Source of the DNA: Mesorhizobium hawassense
GTDB taxonomy: Bacteria > Pseudomonadota > Alphaproteobacteria > Rhizobiales > Rhizobiaceae
Length of the DNA stretch: 64,000 bases
Reading direction: 5' to 3'
Assembly: GCF_003289945.1 (NCBI RefSeq)
Contig: NZ_QMBP01000009.1
Span: 248,001-312,000, forward strand
This document shows, piece after piece, positions 32,284 through 40,131 of the stretch (positions are counted from its first letter, which is position 1; every line of letters starts with the position of its first letter). Position numbers and translations under genes: made by a program. Below the pieces are notes generated by a model, which ran no database searches, was not told the DNA's origin, and saw only the letters and a program-made list of their open reading frames with translations.

Positions 32284-34353
32284 ATGAATCCTCCGCCCAA
32301 CATCACCGATCCGCTCGTGCTGTTCATGCCGTCCGGCAAGCGCGGGCGCTTTCCGGTCGGAACGCCGGTGCTCGATGCCGCGCGCCAGCTCGGCGTCTAT
32401 GTCGAAAGCGTTTGCGGCGGCCGCGCCACCTGCGGCCGCTGCCAGATCGAGGTGCAGGAAGGCAATTTCGCCAAGCACAAGATCGTCTCCTCCAACGACC
32501 ACATCTCGCCCAAGGGCGCCAAGGAGGAGCGCTATGAACGCGTGCGCGGCCTGCCTGAGCGCCGTCGCCTCTCCTGTTCGGCCCAGATCCTCGGCGATCT
32601 CGTCATCGACGTGCCGCAGGACACGGTCATCAACGCCCAGACCATCCGCAAGGACGCCGACACCAGGGTGATCGCCCGCGATACGGCGATCCGCATGTGC
32701 TATGTCGAGATCGAAGAGCCCGACATGCACAAGCCGCTCGGCGATCTCGACCGGCTCAAGATCGCCCTGATGAAGGATTGGGGCCTCAAGAATCTCGAAT
32801 TCGACTTCTACCTGATGCCGCAGGTGCAGGGCATCCTGCGCAAGGGCAACTGGGCAGCCACGGCCGCTATCCACAAGGATGCCGACAGCGATATCGCGCG
32901 CGTCATCGCGCTGTGGCCCGGCCTGAAGAACGAGGCCTACGGCCTTGCCTGCGACATCGGCTCGACCACCATCGCCATGCATCTGGTGTCGCTGCTGTCG
33001 GGCCGCGTCGCGGCATCCTCAGGCACGTCAAATCCGCAGATCCGCTTCGGCGAGGATCTGATGAGCCGTGTCTCCTATGTGATGATGAACCCGGACGGCC
33101 GCGAAGGCATGACCGTTGCCGTGCGCGAGGCCATATCCGGCCTCGTCGACAAGGTCTGCGTGGAAGGCAACGTCCAGCGCAACGACATCCTGGATTCCGT
33201 CTTTGTCGGCAATCCGATCATGCATCATTTGTTCCTCGGCATCGATCCGACCGAGCTCGGCGGCGCGCCCTTCGCCCTCGCCGTGTCCGGCGCCGTGCGT
33301 ATCAAGGCCTCCGACATCGGCCTGAAGCTCAACCAGGGCGCCCGCCTGTATATGCTGCCCTGCATCGCCGGCCATGTCGGCGCCGATGCCGCTGCCGTCA
33401 CCCTGTCGGAAGGCCCGCATCGCCAGGACGAGATGATGCTGATCGTCGACGTCGGCACCAATGCCGAGATCGTGCTCGGTAACTCGATGCGTGTGGTCGC
33501 GGCCTCCTCCCCCACCGGCCCGGCCTTCGAAGGCGCTGAAATCTCCGGCGGCCAACGCGCCGCGCCAGGCGCCATCGAGCGCGTGCGCATCGACCCGAAT
33601 ACTCTGGAGCCGAAATACCGCGTCATCGGTTCGGAGCTGTGGTCAGACCAGCCGGGCTTCATCGAGAGCGTGCAGGCGACCGGCGTCACCGGTATCTGCG
33701 GCTCCGGCATCATCGAGGTGGTGGCGGAGATGTATCTCGCCGGCATCATTTCCGAAGACGGCGTCGTCGACGGATCGCTCGGCATGCGCTCGCCGCGCAT
33801 CGTGCCCAACGGCCGCACCTTCTCCTACGTGCTGAAGGAAGGCGAGCCGAAGATCACCATCACCCAGAACGACGTGCGCGCCATCCAGCTCGCCAAGGCG
33901 GCTCTCTATGCCGGCACCAAGCTGTTGATGGAAAAGCAGCACACCGACCATGTCGACCGCATCCATTTCGCCGGCGCGTTCGGCTCCTTCATCGATCCGA
34001 AATATGCCATGGTGCTCGGCCTGATCCCCGACTGCGACCTCGACAAGGTCTCGGCCGTGGGCAACGCCGCCGGCGCCGGCGCCCGTATGGCGCTGCTCAA
34101 TCGCGGCTACCGGCGTGAGATCGAGGAGACCGTGAGCAGGATCGAGAAGATCGAGACGGCGCTAGAACCGAAATTCCAGGAGCATTTCGTCTACGCCATG
34201 GCGCTGCCGAACAAGGTCGACCCCTTCCCGAAGCTGGCGGCTGCGGTGAAGCTGCCGCCGCGCAAGGCAATGAGCGAGGACGGCACTGCCGGCGACGCGA
34301 CCCCGCGCCGGCGCTCGCGCGAGGAACGCGCGGCAAGGCGCGGCCGCGACTAA
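32284..34353 (+). CDS. RACo: reductive activator of corrinoid proteins
   Basis: A 689-aa protein with an N-terminal [2Fe-2S] ferredoxin domain (Cys44, 50, 53 and Cys98, in CGGRATCGRC and LSC), a linker and middle domain (about 100-215), and a C-terminal ASKHA-type ATPase (DUF4445) from GLACDIGSTTIAMHLV near 220 to about 640. RACo reduces adventitiously oxidised Co(II) corrinoid back to Co(I) with ATP, which an O2-exposed corrinoid methyltransferase needs constantly. The C-terminus is Arg-rich (TPRRRSREERAARRGRD). It follows the THF methyltransferase on the same strand. Its electron donor may be the 8-Cys protein at 21989. Confidence 0.92.
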   Translation: MNPPPNITDPLVLFMPSGKRGRFPVGTPVLDAARQLGVYVESVCGGRATCGRCQIEVQEGNFAKHKIVSSNDHISPKGAKEERYERVRGLPERRRLSCSAQILGDLVIDVPQDTVINAQTIRKDADTRVIARDTAIRMCYVEIEEPDMHKPLGDLDRLKIALMKDWGLKNLEFDFYLMPQVQGILRKGNWAATAAIHKDADSDIARVIALWPGLKNEAYGLACDIGSTTIAMHLVSLLSGRVAASSGTSNPQIRFGEDLMSRVSYVMMNPDGREGMTVAVREAISGLVDKVCVEGNVQRNDILDSVFVGNPIMHHLFLGIDPTELGGAPFALAVSGAVRIKASDIGLKLNQGARLYMLPCIAGHVGADAAAVTLSEGPHRQDEMMLIVDVGTNAEIVLGNSMRVVAASSPTGPAFEGAEISGGQRAAPGAIERVRIDPNTLEPKYRVIGSELWSDQPGFIESVQATGVTGICGSGIIEVVAEMYLAGIISEDGVVDGSLGMRSPRIVPNGRTFSYVLKEGEPKITITQNDVRAIQLAKAALYAGTKLLMEKQHTDHVDRIHFAGAFGSFIDPKYAMVLGLIPDCDLDKVSAVGNAAGAGARMALLNRGYRREIEETVSRIEKIETALEPKFQEHFVYAMALPNKVDPFPKLAAAVKLPPRKAMSEDGTAGDATPRRRSREERAARRGRD

Positions 34354-34376
34354 GGCAGGTCAAACGAACAGCGAGC

Positions 34377-35414
34377 TCATTCCGCGGCCCCTGCGGCTGC
34401 GGCGCTTCTTGTTTTCACAACGCCCTTGGGGCGTTGCGGGTGCAGCAGCGCGACCAGCGGCTTTTCGACGACCAGATAAAGCACCGCCGAGAACGCAATC
34501 GTGCCGACCAGGATCGTCGCCGGCTGGAAGACCACCGGGAGTCCGATCCGCAAGACGACACCCGTCGTCAGGACGCCGACCACGACATGCCATAGATAGA
34601 TCGAATAGGACGCATCGCCGAGAAAGCTGGGCAAGGCAGCTGGCCTGAATGGCCGAGCCTGCTCGGCAAAGACCGCGCTCGCCACGATCAGTGTGGCCGG
34701 AAGCCCCCAGCACAGGACTCGAGGCATGTCGGCTTCGACCAGCGGGCTGGCCGCAAGCATAAGAAATCCCGCGCCGGCCATCGCAAGCGCCGCTCCGAAC
34801 GGAAGCCTGGCGCCCTGGAGCCACCAACGACCGACGACGACGCCGGCCGCGAACTCGAGCACGACAGGATCCGTAAAGGCACGCGCACGCCCCGGGGGGA
34901 ACGCGAAATGCAGCACGACGATGGCCACCAGGGCGCCCACCAGAACGCCGAACCGCCAGCGCTCGCCAAGGAACAGGACCAGGCTGAAGACGACATAGAA
35001 CATCATTTCATAGCAGAGCGTCCAACCCTGTATGACGACGGGATGCAGCGCGTCGTCCTGCAGAACCGGCACGAAGAACAGCGAGCCGGCGAAATTCGCG
35101 GCACTGAGGAAATGGCCGTAGAAGAACTGCGGCTTGATGAGGACGCCCGCCGCGGTCAGCAGCGTGACGATCCAGTACAAAGGCACGATGCGGGTGATGC
35201 GGCGGCTCATGAAACGCCAGGGATCGGCCGGCCGGCCCGCCGTCGTCACCCACATGATGAAGCCGCTGATGACGAAAAAGATGTCGACGCCGGCTGCTCC
35301 GACGTCGAACGGTCCGCCGAACTGCTCGCTGACGTGAAAGAAAACCACCGCGCATGCGGCGAGCGCCCGCAGATATTGAATACTGTGGATGCTGGTCACG
35401 ATGCTCGGGTCCAA
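34377..35414 (-). CDS. Acyltransferase 3 family membrane protein
   Basis: A 345-aa integral membrane O-acyltransferase (ExoZ/OafA-like) with about ten helices. The family marks are SIQYLRALAACAVVFFH (the catalytic-type His) and DIFFVISGFIMW, followed by RRITRIVPLYW. It probably O-acetylates an exopolysaccharide or other surface glycan. The TTG at 35414 or the GTG at 35399 could start it; GTG has a weak GGA upstream. It is convergent with the activator gene, 23 nt away. Confidence 0.88.
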   Translation of the reverse strand: MDPSIVTSIHSIQYLRALAACAVVFFHVSEQFGGPFDVGAAGVDIFFVISGFIMWVTTAGRPADPWRFMSRRITRIVPLYWIVTLLTAAGVLIKPQFFYGHFLSAANFAGSLFFVPVLQDDALHPVVIQGWTLCYEMMFYVVFSLVLFLGERWRFGVLVGALVAIVVLHFAFPPGRARAFTDPVVLEFAAGVVVGRWWLQGARLPFGAALAMAGAGFLMLAASPLVEADMPRVLCWGLPATLIVASAVFAEQARPFRPAALPSFLGDASYSIYLWHVVVGVLTTGVVLRIGLPVVFQPATILVGTIAFSAVLYLVVEKPLVALLHPQRPKGVVKTRSAAAAGAAE

Positions 35415-35424
35415 ACCGAGCTAC

Positions 35425-35471
35425 GCTGCATTGCATGCAGTCGATATCGCATTGCACAATAACAATGCAGC
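35425..35471. promoter_or_regulatory. Inverted repeat upstream of the acyltransferase
   Basis: GCTGCATTG (35425-35433) and CAATGCAGC (35463-35471) are exact inverted arms 29 nt apart, with another GCATTGCA between them, directly upstream of the acyltransferase start. The pattern suits a dimeric regulator or a 5' leader hairpin. The regulator is unknown. Confidence 0.4.
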
Positions 35472-35690
35472 TGTCCGTTGCTGTCAACCCCGCTCGAGGC
35501 AACTATCTGGATAGAGCCGGAATGCCCAATGGTCGAATTCGTTTGTATGCAAATGTTTCCGGAATCGCGCGATCCGGAAACCGAAACACTGTTTTCGTGA
35601 AATCGATCCGATACATGCGTGACGCATTTAACGGACATCGCATGGCGGCCGGGATAGCTCGGCCGCCGCTGCTCTCAAAGGGAGATGAAA

Positions 35691-35876
35691 ATGTCGATGT
35701 TCGATAATCTCAGCCGCTTCGGTGTGACCATCAGGCATGCGCATGCCAATAACAAGGCGATCCGTCAGTTGAACAGCCTGCCGGCGCATGTCCAGAAGGA
35801 CATCGGTTGGCCGGCCTCGCCGCCGAGCGACCCGCAGGCAGCCCTTCACAAGCTGCTTCTGGGCATGCCGCGCTGA
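35691..35876 (+). CDS. DUF1127 small protein (YjiS-like), copy 1
   Basis: A 61-aa DUF1127 protein: a helical N-terminus (MFDNLSRFGVTIRHAHANNKAIRQL), then the family's LPAHVQKDIGWP. Alphaproteobacterial DUF1127 proteins influence small-RNA turnover and phosphate or C1 homeostasis. The role of this copy is unknown. GGGAG sits 6 nt before the ATG at 35691, whereas the ATG at 35685 is too close. A GCGGCCG/CGGCCGC hairpin (about 35645-35666) lies in the leader. The second copy is at 38194. Confidence 0.85.
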   Translation: MSMFDNLSRFGVTIRHAHANNKAIRQLNSLPAHVQKDIGWPASPPSDPQAALHKLLLGMPR

Positions 35877-35986
35877 TGACCTTCGCCGACAAATGCAAGT
35901 TGCTCGGCAAGCGCCGGAGCCAGAACGCGGCCTCGGCAACCGCCGACAACAAATTGCGCTCAGCGCTGCTGCCGAAGCGGCGCTGA
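35876..35986 (+). CDS. Possible coupled micro-ORF, 36 aa
   Basis: The ATG overlaps the DUF1127 stop by one base (TGATG) and opens a 36-aa basic peptide (MTFADKCKLLGKRRSQ... ending LLPKRR). The overlap is the main support for translation. There is no family match and codon content is unremarkable, so it could be fortuitous. Confidence 0.3.
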   Translation: MTFADKCKLLGKRRSQNAASATADNKLRSALLPKRR

Positions 35987-36109
35987 CGCTGGCCCCATCG
36001 GATCACGCCGATGTGCCAGCGGCAAAATCTTGAAATTTTTAACTGACATACAATCTTCGGATAGCAGGGGATTTCTCTTAGTCGGCTCCGCCGAGATCCG
36101 TGTATCCGT

Positions 36110-37072
36110 ATGCCCAGTTTGAAAAGCCATCTCGTTTCATTCGTTCTGCGGCACAGCCGCAAGAAGGCCTTTTCCAGTCCCGAAAACCTGCAGCGCTGGA
36201 TCGCTTACGCCCGCAAGACCGAGGACCATCATCCGCCTGCCTTGCTCAAGGCGCGGTTGGCCATCACCGAGACGGAAATCGACGGCTTTCCCGTCTATGA
36301 GATCGCCCCGAAAGCGGGCGAGCGCCGGCGCATCCTCTACATGCATGGCGGCGCCTATGTCTTTCAGATCACGTCCTACCATTGGGGGCTGATCGCCGAG
36401 ATGGCCGAACGCCTCGGCTTCGGCGTCACAGTGCCGGTCTATCCGATCGCGCCGGAGCACGATTTCCATGACATGTTCGGCATGGTGGGCGACGTCTACC
36501 GGCGCATGCTCGAGGACACCGACGCCGAGGACATCGTCTTCATGGGCGATTCCGCCGGCGGAAATATGGCCGTCGTGCTAACCATGATAGCCGCCGAGGA
36601 GGGCCTGCCCTCGCCGTCGCGTCATGTGCTGATCTCGCCCGGCCTCGACATGTCGCTGTCCAATCCGGAAGTGTTCGAGGCGGAGCGCAACGATCCCTGG
36701 CTCGGCATTCCGGGCGGACTGGAAGCGATCCGGCTCTACAGCGCCGGCTTCGAGCGCTCCGACTGGCACATCAGCCCGCTCTACGGCGATCTCTCGGTGC
36801 TGCCGAAGACATTGCTGCTGACCGGCTCGCGCGATCTGCTCAGCCCCGACAGCCTGATCTTCGCCGAAAGGGCGCGCGCCGCCGGCGTCGAGGTCGACGT
36901 GGTCTACGAGGAAGGCATGTTTCATGTCTGGCCGCTGATCGAAATGCCGGAAGCGCGCCGCGCGCGCGACAGCATCGTCGGCTTCCTGAGCGTTCCGGCA
37001 CCACGTGGCGCCCGCGCGCGGCCCAGGCGAAGGGCTGCCTTCGCAGCCCGCCCCGCGCCGGTGGCCGAATAG
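36110..37072 (+). CDS. Alpha/beta hydrolase of the hormone-sensitive lipase (HSL) family
   Basis: A 320-aa esterase-like hydrolase. The oxyanion HGG motif is in YMHGGAYVF (near residue 79), the nucleophile elbow is GDSAGG (near 148), the catalytic Asp is in TGSRDLLSPD and the His in GMFHVWP (near 264). It should hydrolyse short-chain esters in the cytoplasm. The last 25 residues are Arg/Pro/Ala-rich (PRGARARPRRRAAFAARP). No clear ribosome site precedes the ATG. It is convergent with the LysR gene, 1 nt apart. The natural substrate is unknown. Confidence 0.87.
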   Translation: MPSLKSHLVSFVLRHSRKKAFSSPENLQRWIAYARKTEDHHPPALLKARLAITETEIDGFPVYEIAPKAGERRRILYMHGGAYVFQITSYHWGLIAEMAERLGFGVTVPVYPIAPEHDFHDMFGMVGDVYRRMLEDTDAEDIVFMGDSAGGNMAVVLTMIAAEEGLPSPSRHVLISPGLDMSLSNPEVFEAERNDPWLGIPGGLEAIRLYSAGFERSDWHISPLYGDLSVLPKTLLLTGSRDLLSPDSLIFAERARAAGVEVDVVYEEGMFHVWPLIEMPEARRARDSIVGFLSVPAPRGARARPRRRAAFAARPAPVAE

Positions 37073-37073
37073 C

Positions 37074-37973
37074 TCAGAACTTGCCGGTTTCGCGGAACAG
37101 TTCGAACGTCGCGCGGATGTGATCGGCGACGGCCTTCACCGGCGCGCTGGCGTCGGGCGCCACCACCATGGCGAGATTGTAGGTGCCGATCTCCGGCATG
37201 CCGTCCTTGGCGCCCAGCGAGACCATCTCGTCGCCGAGGAAGGACTTTGGCAGCGGCGCCACCGCAAGATCGGCCATGATGGCGGCGCGCTGCCCTGCCG
37301 TATGGGCGCTCATATAGGCGATGCGGTAGTTGCGGCCCTCGCGCCCCAGCGCCTCCAACGCCCCTGCCCGCCAGGCGCAGCCTTCTTCCCAAAGCGATAC
37401 CGGCAGCGGTTCGCGCAGATGCGCGCAGCCGCCCTTGGCACCCGCCCAGACGATCGGTTCGGTCAACAGCACCTCGGCGCCGATCGCGCTGGTCTTGTAG
37501 GAATTGGTCAGCAGCGTGATGTCGAGCGCGCGGTCGTCCATGCGGCGGCGCAGATTGATACTCTGGTCGATGGTGACGTCGACGGCGATCGACGGATGCG
37601 ACTGGGCAAAACGCTTCAGCACATGCGGCAGCACGCGCTCGCCATAGTCGTCCGGGGAACCCAGCCGCACCACGCCGACAATGTCGGGAATAATGAACTT
37701 CGACACCACCTCGCGGTTGATCGACAGCAGCCTGCGGGCATAGCCGAGCAGCATCTCGCCATCCGTGGTCAGCGTCACCGAACGCGCGTCGCGCGCGAAG
37801 ACGGAACGGCCGAGGATGTCTTCCAACTTCTTGATCTGCATGGAGACGGCCGACGGCGTGCGGAACACGGCGTTGGCGGCGGTGGTGAAGCTGCCGGTCT
37901 CGGCAATCGCCACAAAGGTGCGCAGCACATCGAGATCAAGCAGTGGTAGGGGATGATTGAGCGGGGCATTCAT
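37074..37973 (-). CDS. LysR-family transcriptional regulator
   Basis: A 299-aa LTTR. The winged HTH is at residues 12-70 (LDVLRTFVAIAETGSFTTAANAVFRTPSAVSMQIKKLEDILG). A periplasmic-binding-protein-like effector domain spans about 95-290. It is divergent from the DUF1127 copy at 38194, with a 220-nt shared promoter region, so it may regulate that gene or itself. The inducer is unknown. Confidence 0.9.
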   Translation of the reverse strand: MNAPLNHPLPLLDLDVLRTFVAIAETGSFTTAANAVFRTPSAVSMQIKKLEDILGRSVFARDARSVTLTTDGEMLLGYARRLLSINREVVSKFIIPDIVGVVRLGSPDDYGERVLPHVLKRFAQSHPSIAVDVTIDQSINLRRRMDDRALDITLLTNSYKTSAIGAEVLLTEPIVWAGAKGGCAHLREPLPVSLWEEGCAWRAGALEALGREGRNYRIAYMSAHTAGQRAAIMADLAVAPLPKSFLGDEMVSLGAKDGMPEIGTYNLAMVVAPDASAPVKAVADHIRATFELFRETGKF

Positions 37974-38193
37974 GGGAGCCTGCCTTCAATTTTTCTGATG
38001 CAATCGATCATTCCATTTCGTTTGATTGAACATCACTCCAGGCGCATAGTCAACTCGATCGATGCAGGCTGCTGCCAAAGGCAGCCACGAAACGACCCTG
38101 ACACAGTCCTGCAATCGACATGAAGTGAAGCTGAAACAGACCTGACTTAACGCAATGCCGGGCGCCTCCCTGTCCGCATAGAGGAGAAAGAAA

Positions 38194-38379
38194 ATGTCTA
38201 TCCTGTCGTCCATCGGTCGGCTTGCGACCGAATTCAGCGCGGCCCGTGCCCGCTACCAGACCGAACGCGCCATCCATGCGCTGCCGATCGAACTGCAGAA
38301 GGATATCGGCTGGCCGGAAGCCGCCGATGCCAAGAGCGGCACGCGCCTCGGCGTCGGAAGCTGGGCTGGAGCAAAGTAG
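38194..38379 (+). CDS. DUF1127 small protein, copy 2
   Basis: A 61-aa DUF1127 protein: MSILSSIGRLATEFSAARARYQTERAIHALPIELQKDIGWP followed by a Gly/Ala-rich end. It shares the LPxxxQKDIGWP core with the copy at 35691. AGAGGAG lies about 8 nt upstream of the ATG. It is monocistronic, closed by the terminator at 38401, and divergent from the LysR regulator. Confidence 0.87.
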   Translation: MSILSSIGRLATEFSAARARYQTERAIHALPIELQKDIGWPEAADAKSGTRLGVGSWAGAK

Positions 38380-38400
38380 CCAAGTGTGTATGGAGTTCTG

Positions 38401-38440
38401 AAGGCCTGCCGCGTCAGCTCGGCAGGCCTTTTGTTTGTTT
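38401..38440 (+). terminator. Terminator after DUF1127 copy 2
   Basis: AAGGCCTGCCG (38401-38411) pairs with CGGCAGGCCTT (38420-38430) and is followed by TTGTTTGTTTTG. This is a classic rho-independent form. Confidence 0.88.
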
Positions 38441-38730
38441 TGCGCCTTTTTTATTTGCACTCAAACGACTTTTCCAGCCATGCGGCCGCTGCATGACGCA
38501 TATGAACCACCCGCATAGCGGGTTAATTTTCAAATTAAAGCACTGTAAATAATAGGAAATTTTAGGCAACCTGCCCAAAAACGTCGCAAACCATGTCGCT
38601 TTTCATATCAAGCGCTTCGTTTTTGCGATTTAGTTTTTGCTGAAGCGAGCCTATATGAGCGTCAGCAAAAACGAGCTGCCCCACTCCTTAAGCGAAGGCG
38701 ACCCGTCTGAGCAACCAAATGGAGATGATG
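38441..38730. other. AT-rich non-coding region with a strong inverted repeat
   Basis: About 290 nt without a gene and clearly AT-richer than its surroundings (for example the run around 38525-38565). It holds GTCGCAAA at 38583-38590, a TTTTTGCTGA (38634-38643) / TCAGCAAAAA (38662-38671) inverted repeat with exact 10-nt arms, and a ribosome site for the small ORF at 38731. It may be a regulatory leader or encode a small RNA. The sequence alone does not decide. Confidence 0.5.
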
Positions 38731-38865
38731 ATGAAGCTCTTTGCCCGCCTGTTTGCCCGCCGTGAAATGAACCTGACGACCGCTTTGGAGCGTCAGCGTC
38801 TCGCCAAGACCATGCCCGGCCAGACCGGCGCCGTCGCCGCTGCCCGCCTCGGCTTCATTGCCTGA
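38731..38865 (+). CDS. Small basic protein, 44 aa
   Basis: A 44-codon frame (MKLFARLFARREMNLTTALERQRLAK, then TMPGQTGAVAAARLGFIA) with GGAG 6 nt before the ATG. Three further in-frame ATGs lie upstream (38719, 38725, 38728). A hairpin terminator follows 25 nt after the stop, which supports a real transcript. It has an amphipathic basic N-terminus and no DUF1127 core. The family is unknown. Confidence 0.6.
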   Translation: MKLFARLFARREMNLTTALERQRLAKTMPGQTGAVAAARLGFIA

Positions 38866-38889
38866 GACGATCCGGCATTACTGAATTCG

Positions 38890-38920
38890 ACGCCGCCCGG
38901 CTTGCCGAGGCGGCGTTTTC
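38890..38920 (+). terminator. Terminator after the small basic protein gene
   Basis: ACGCCGCC (38890-38897) pairs with GGCGGCGT (38909-38916), with an inner CGGC-TT-GCCG stem, and is followed by TTTTC. Confidence 0.78.
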
Positions 38921-38980
38921 ATTTGGGTATTGCCACTTGTCGTCGGTACGACGACGCCCTGCGGTTGCACGCATTGCCCA

Positions 38981-39000
38981 TTTGCGACCCGTGTCGCAAA
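38981..39000. promoter_or_regulatory. TTTGCGAC palindrome upstream of the GbdR-like regulator
   Basis: TTTGCGAC, 4 nt (CCGT), GTCGCAAA: exact 8-nt arms, 108 nt before the GTG of the regulator. A second inverted repeat, GATGTCGC (39050-39057) / GCGACATC (39068-39075), and GTCGTCG/CGACGAC (38939-38955) lie in the same promoter region. The first motif recurs near the corrinoid genes (24455, 24511), at 38583 and upstream of the flavoprotein at 48282. Confidence 0.55.
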
Positions 39001-39107
39001 TAAAATCTTCACTTGGCCGCCTACCCGATTGACAGGAATGGTTTTTCCTGATGTCGCTATGCTGTTCGCGACATCCTGTTCGCGTCATGGCTGCGTGAGG
39101 TTTCACC

Positions 39108-40109
39108 GTGAATGCCGTAAAACATCCGATCAAGAGATCGTTTGTGTTCTTCCTCGTCCCCGATTTCACCATGATCGCCTTCGCGACGGCGCTCGACCCG
39201 CTGCGTTCGGCCAACCGGATGCTGGGCTACGAGGCCTACCGGTGGCGCCTCGCCAGCATCGACGGCAAGCCGGTGCGCGCCTCGAACGGCGTCGAATGCG
39301 CCGTCAACACTTCGCTCGAGGAAGAGCGCAAGAAGATGGCCGGGCCGGACAGACCGAACATGGCGATCGTCTGCAGCGGCGTCAACGTCGAGCGCTACCA
39401 CAACAAGTCGGCCTTCGCCTGGCTGCGCGAGGAATACAACCGCGGCGTCGCGGTGGGCGGCCTGTGCACCGGCGCGCATATCCTGGCGGCCGCCGGCCTG
39501 TTGTCCAACAAGCGCTGCGCCATCCATTGGGAGAACCTGCCGGGCTTCTCCGAGGCCTTCCCGAAAGCCAATGTCTTTGCCGATCTCTTCGAGGTCGATC
39601 AGAACGTCTATACCTGCGCCGGCGGCACCGCCGCGCTCGACATGATGCTGAAGCTGATCGGTGACGATTTCGACGAGAGCCTCGTCAACCGCGTCTGCGA
39701 GCAGGTGCTGACCGACCGCGTGCGCAGCCCGACCGATCGCCAGCGCCTGCCGTTGCGCGCCCGTCTCGGTGTCCAGAATTCCAAGGTGCTCACCATCATC
39801 GAGCTGATGGAGGCCAATCTTTCCGAGCCGCTGTCGCTGATCGAGATCGCCGACCATGTCGACCTTTCCCGCCGGCAGATCGAGCGCCTGTTCCGCACCG
39901 AGATGGGCCGCTCGCCCGCCCGCTATTATCTGGAGATCCGGCTCGACCGCGCCAGGCACCTGCTCATCCAGTCGTCGATGCCGGTGGTCGAGGTGGCGGT
40001 GGCCTGCGGCTTCGTCTCCGCATCGCACTTCTCCAAATGCTACCGCGAGCTCTACGCTCGCTCGCCGCAGCAGGAGCGCGTCGACCGCAAGCAACTCTTG
40101 GCGGCTTGA
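39108..40109 (+). CDS. GlxA/GbdR/CdhR-type AraC-family regulator
   Basis: A 333-aa regulator. Residues 10-190 form a DJ-1/PfpI-like class I amidotransferase domain (VFFLVPDFTMIAFATALDPLRSANRM, and GLCTGAHILAAAGLL with the elbow-type Cys). Residues 235-325 form the AraC double HTH (EPLSLIEIADHVDLSRRQIERLFRTEMGRSPARYYLEIRL). In Pseudomonas this family includes GbdR, CdhR and SouR, which sense dimethylglycine or betaine, carnitine and sarcosine. It is therefore the best candidate to control the dehydrogenases, soxBDA and corrinoid genes. GAGG lies 7 nt before the GTG start. The effector is inferred. Confidence 0.87.
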   Translation: MNAVKHPIKRSFVFFLVPDFTMIAFATALDPLRSANRMLGYEAYRWRLASIDGKPVRASNGVECAVNTSLEEERKKMAGPDRPNMAIVCSGVNVERYHNKSAFAWLREEYNRGVAVGGLCTGAHILAAAGLLSNKRCAIHWENLPGFSEAFPKANVFADLFEVDQNVYTCAGGTAALDMMLKLIGDDFDESLVNRVCEQVLTDRVRSPTDRQRLPLRARLGVQNSKVLTIIELMEANLSEPLSLIEIADHVDLSRRQIERLFRTEMGRSPARYYLEIRLDRARHLLIQSSMPVVEVAVACGFVSASHFSKCYRELYARSPQQERVDRKQLLAA

Positions 40110-40131
40110 ACAAGGCAGAGAACGCAGCCGT

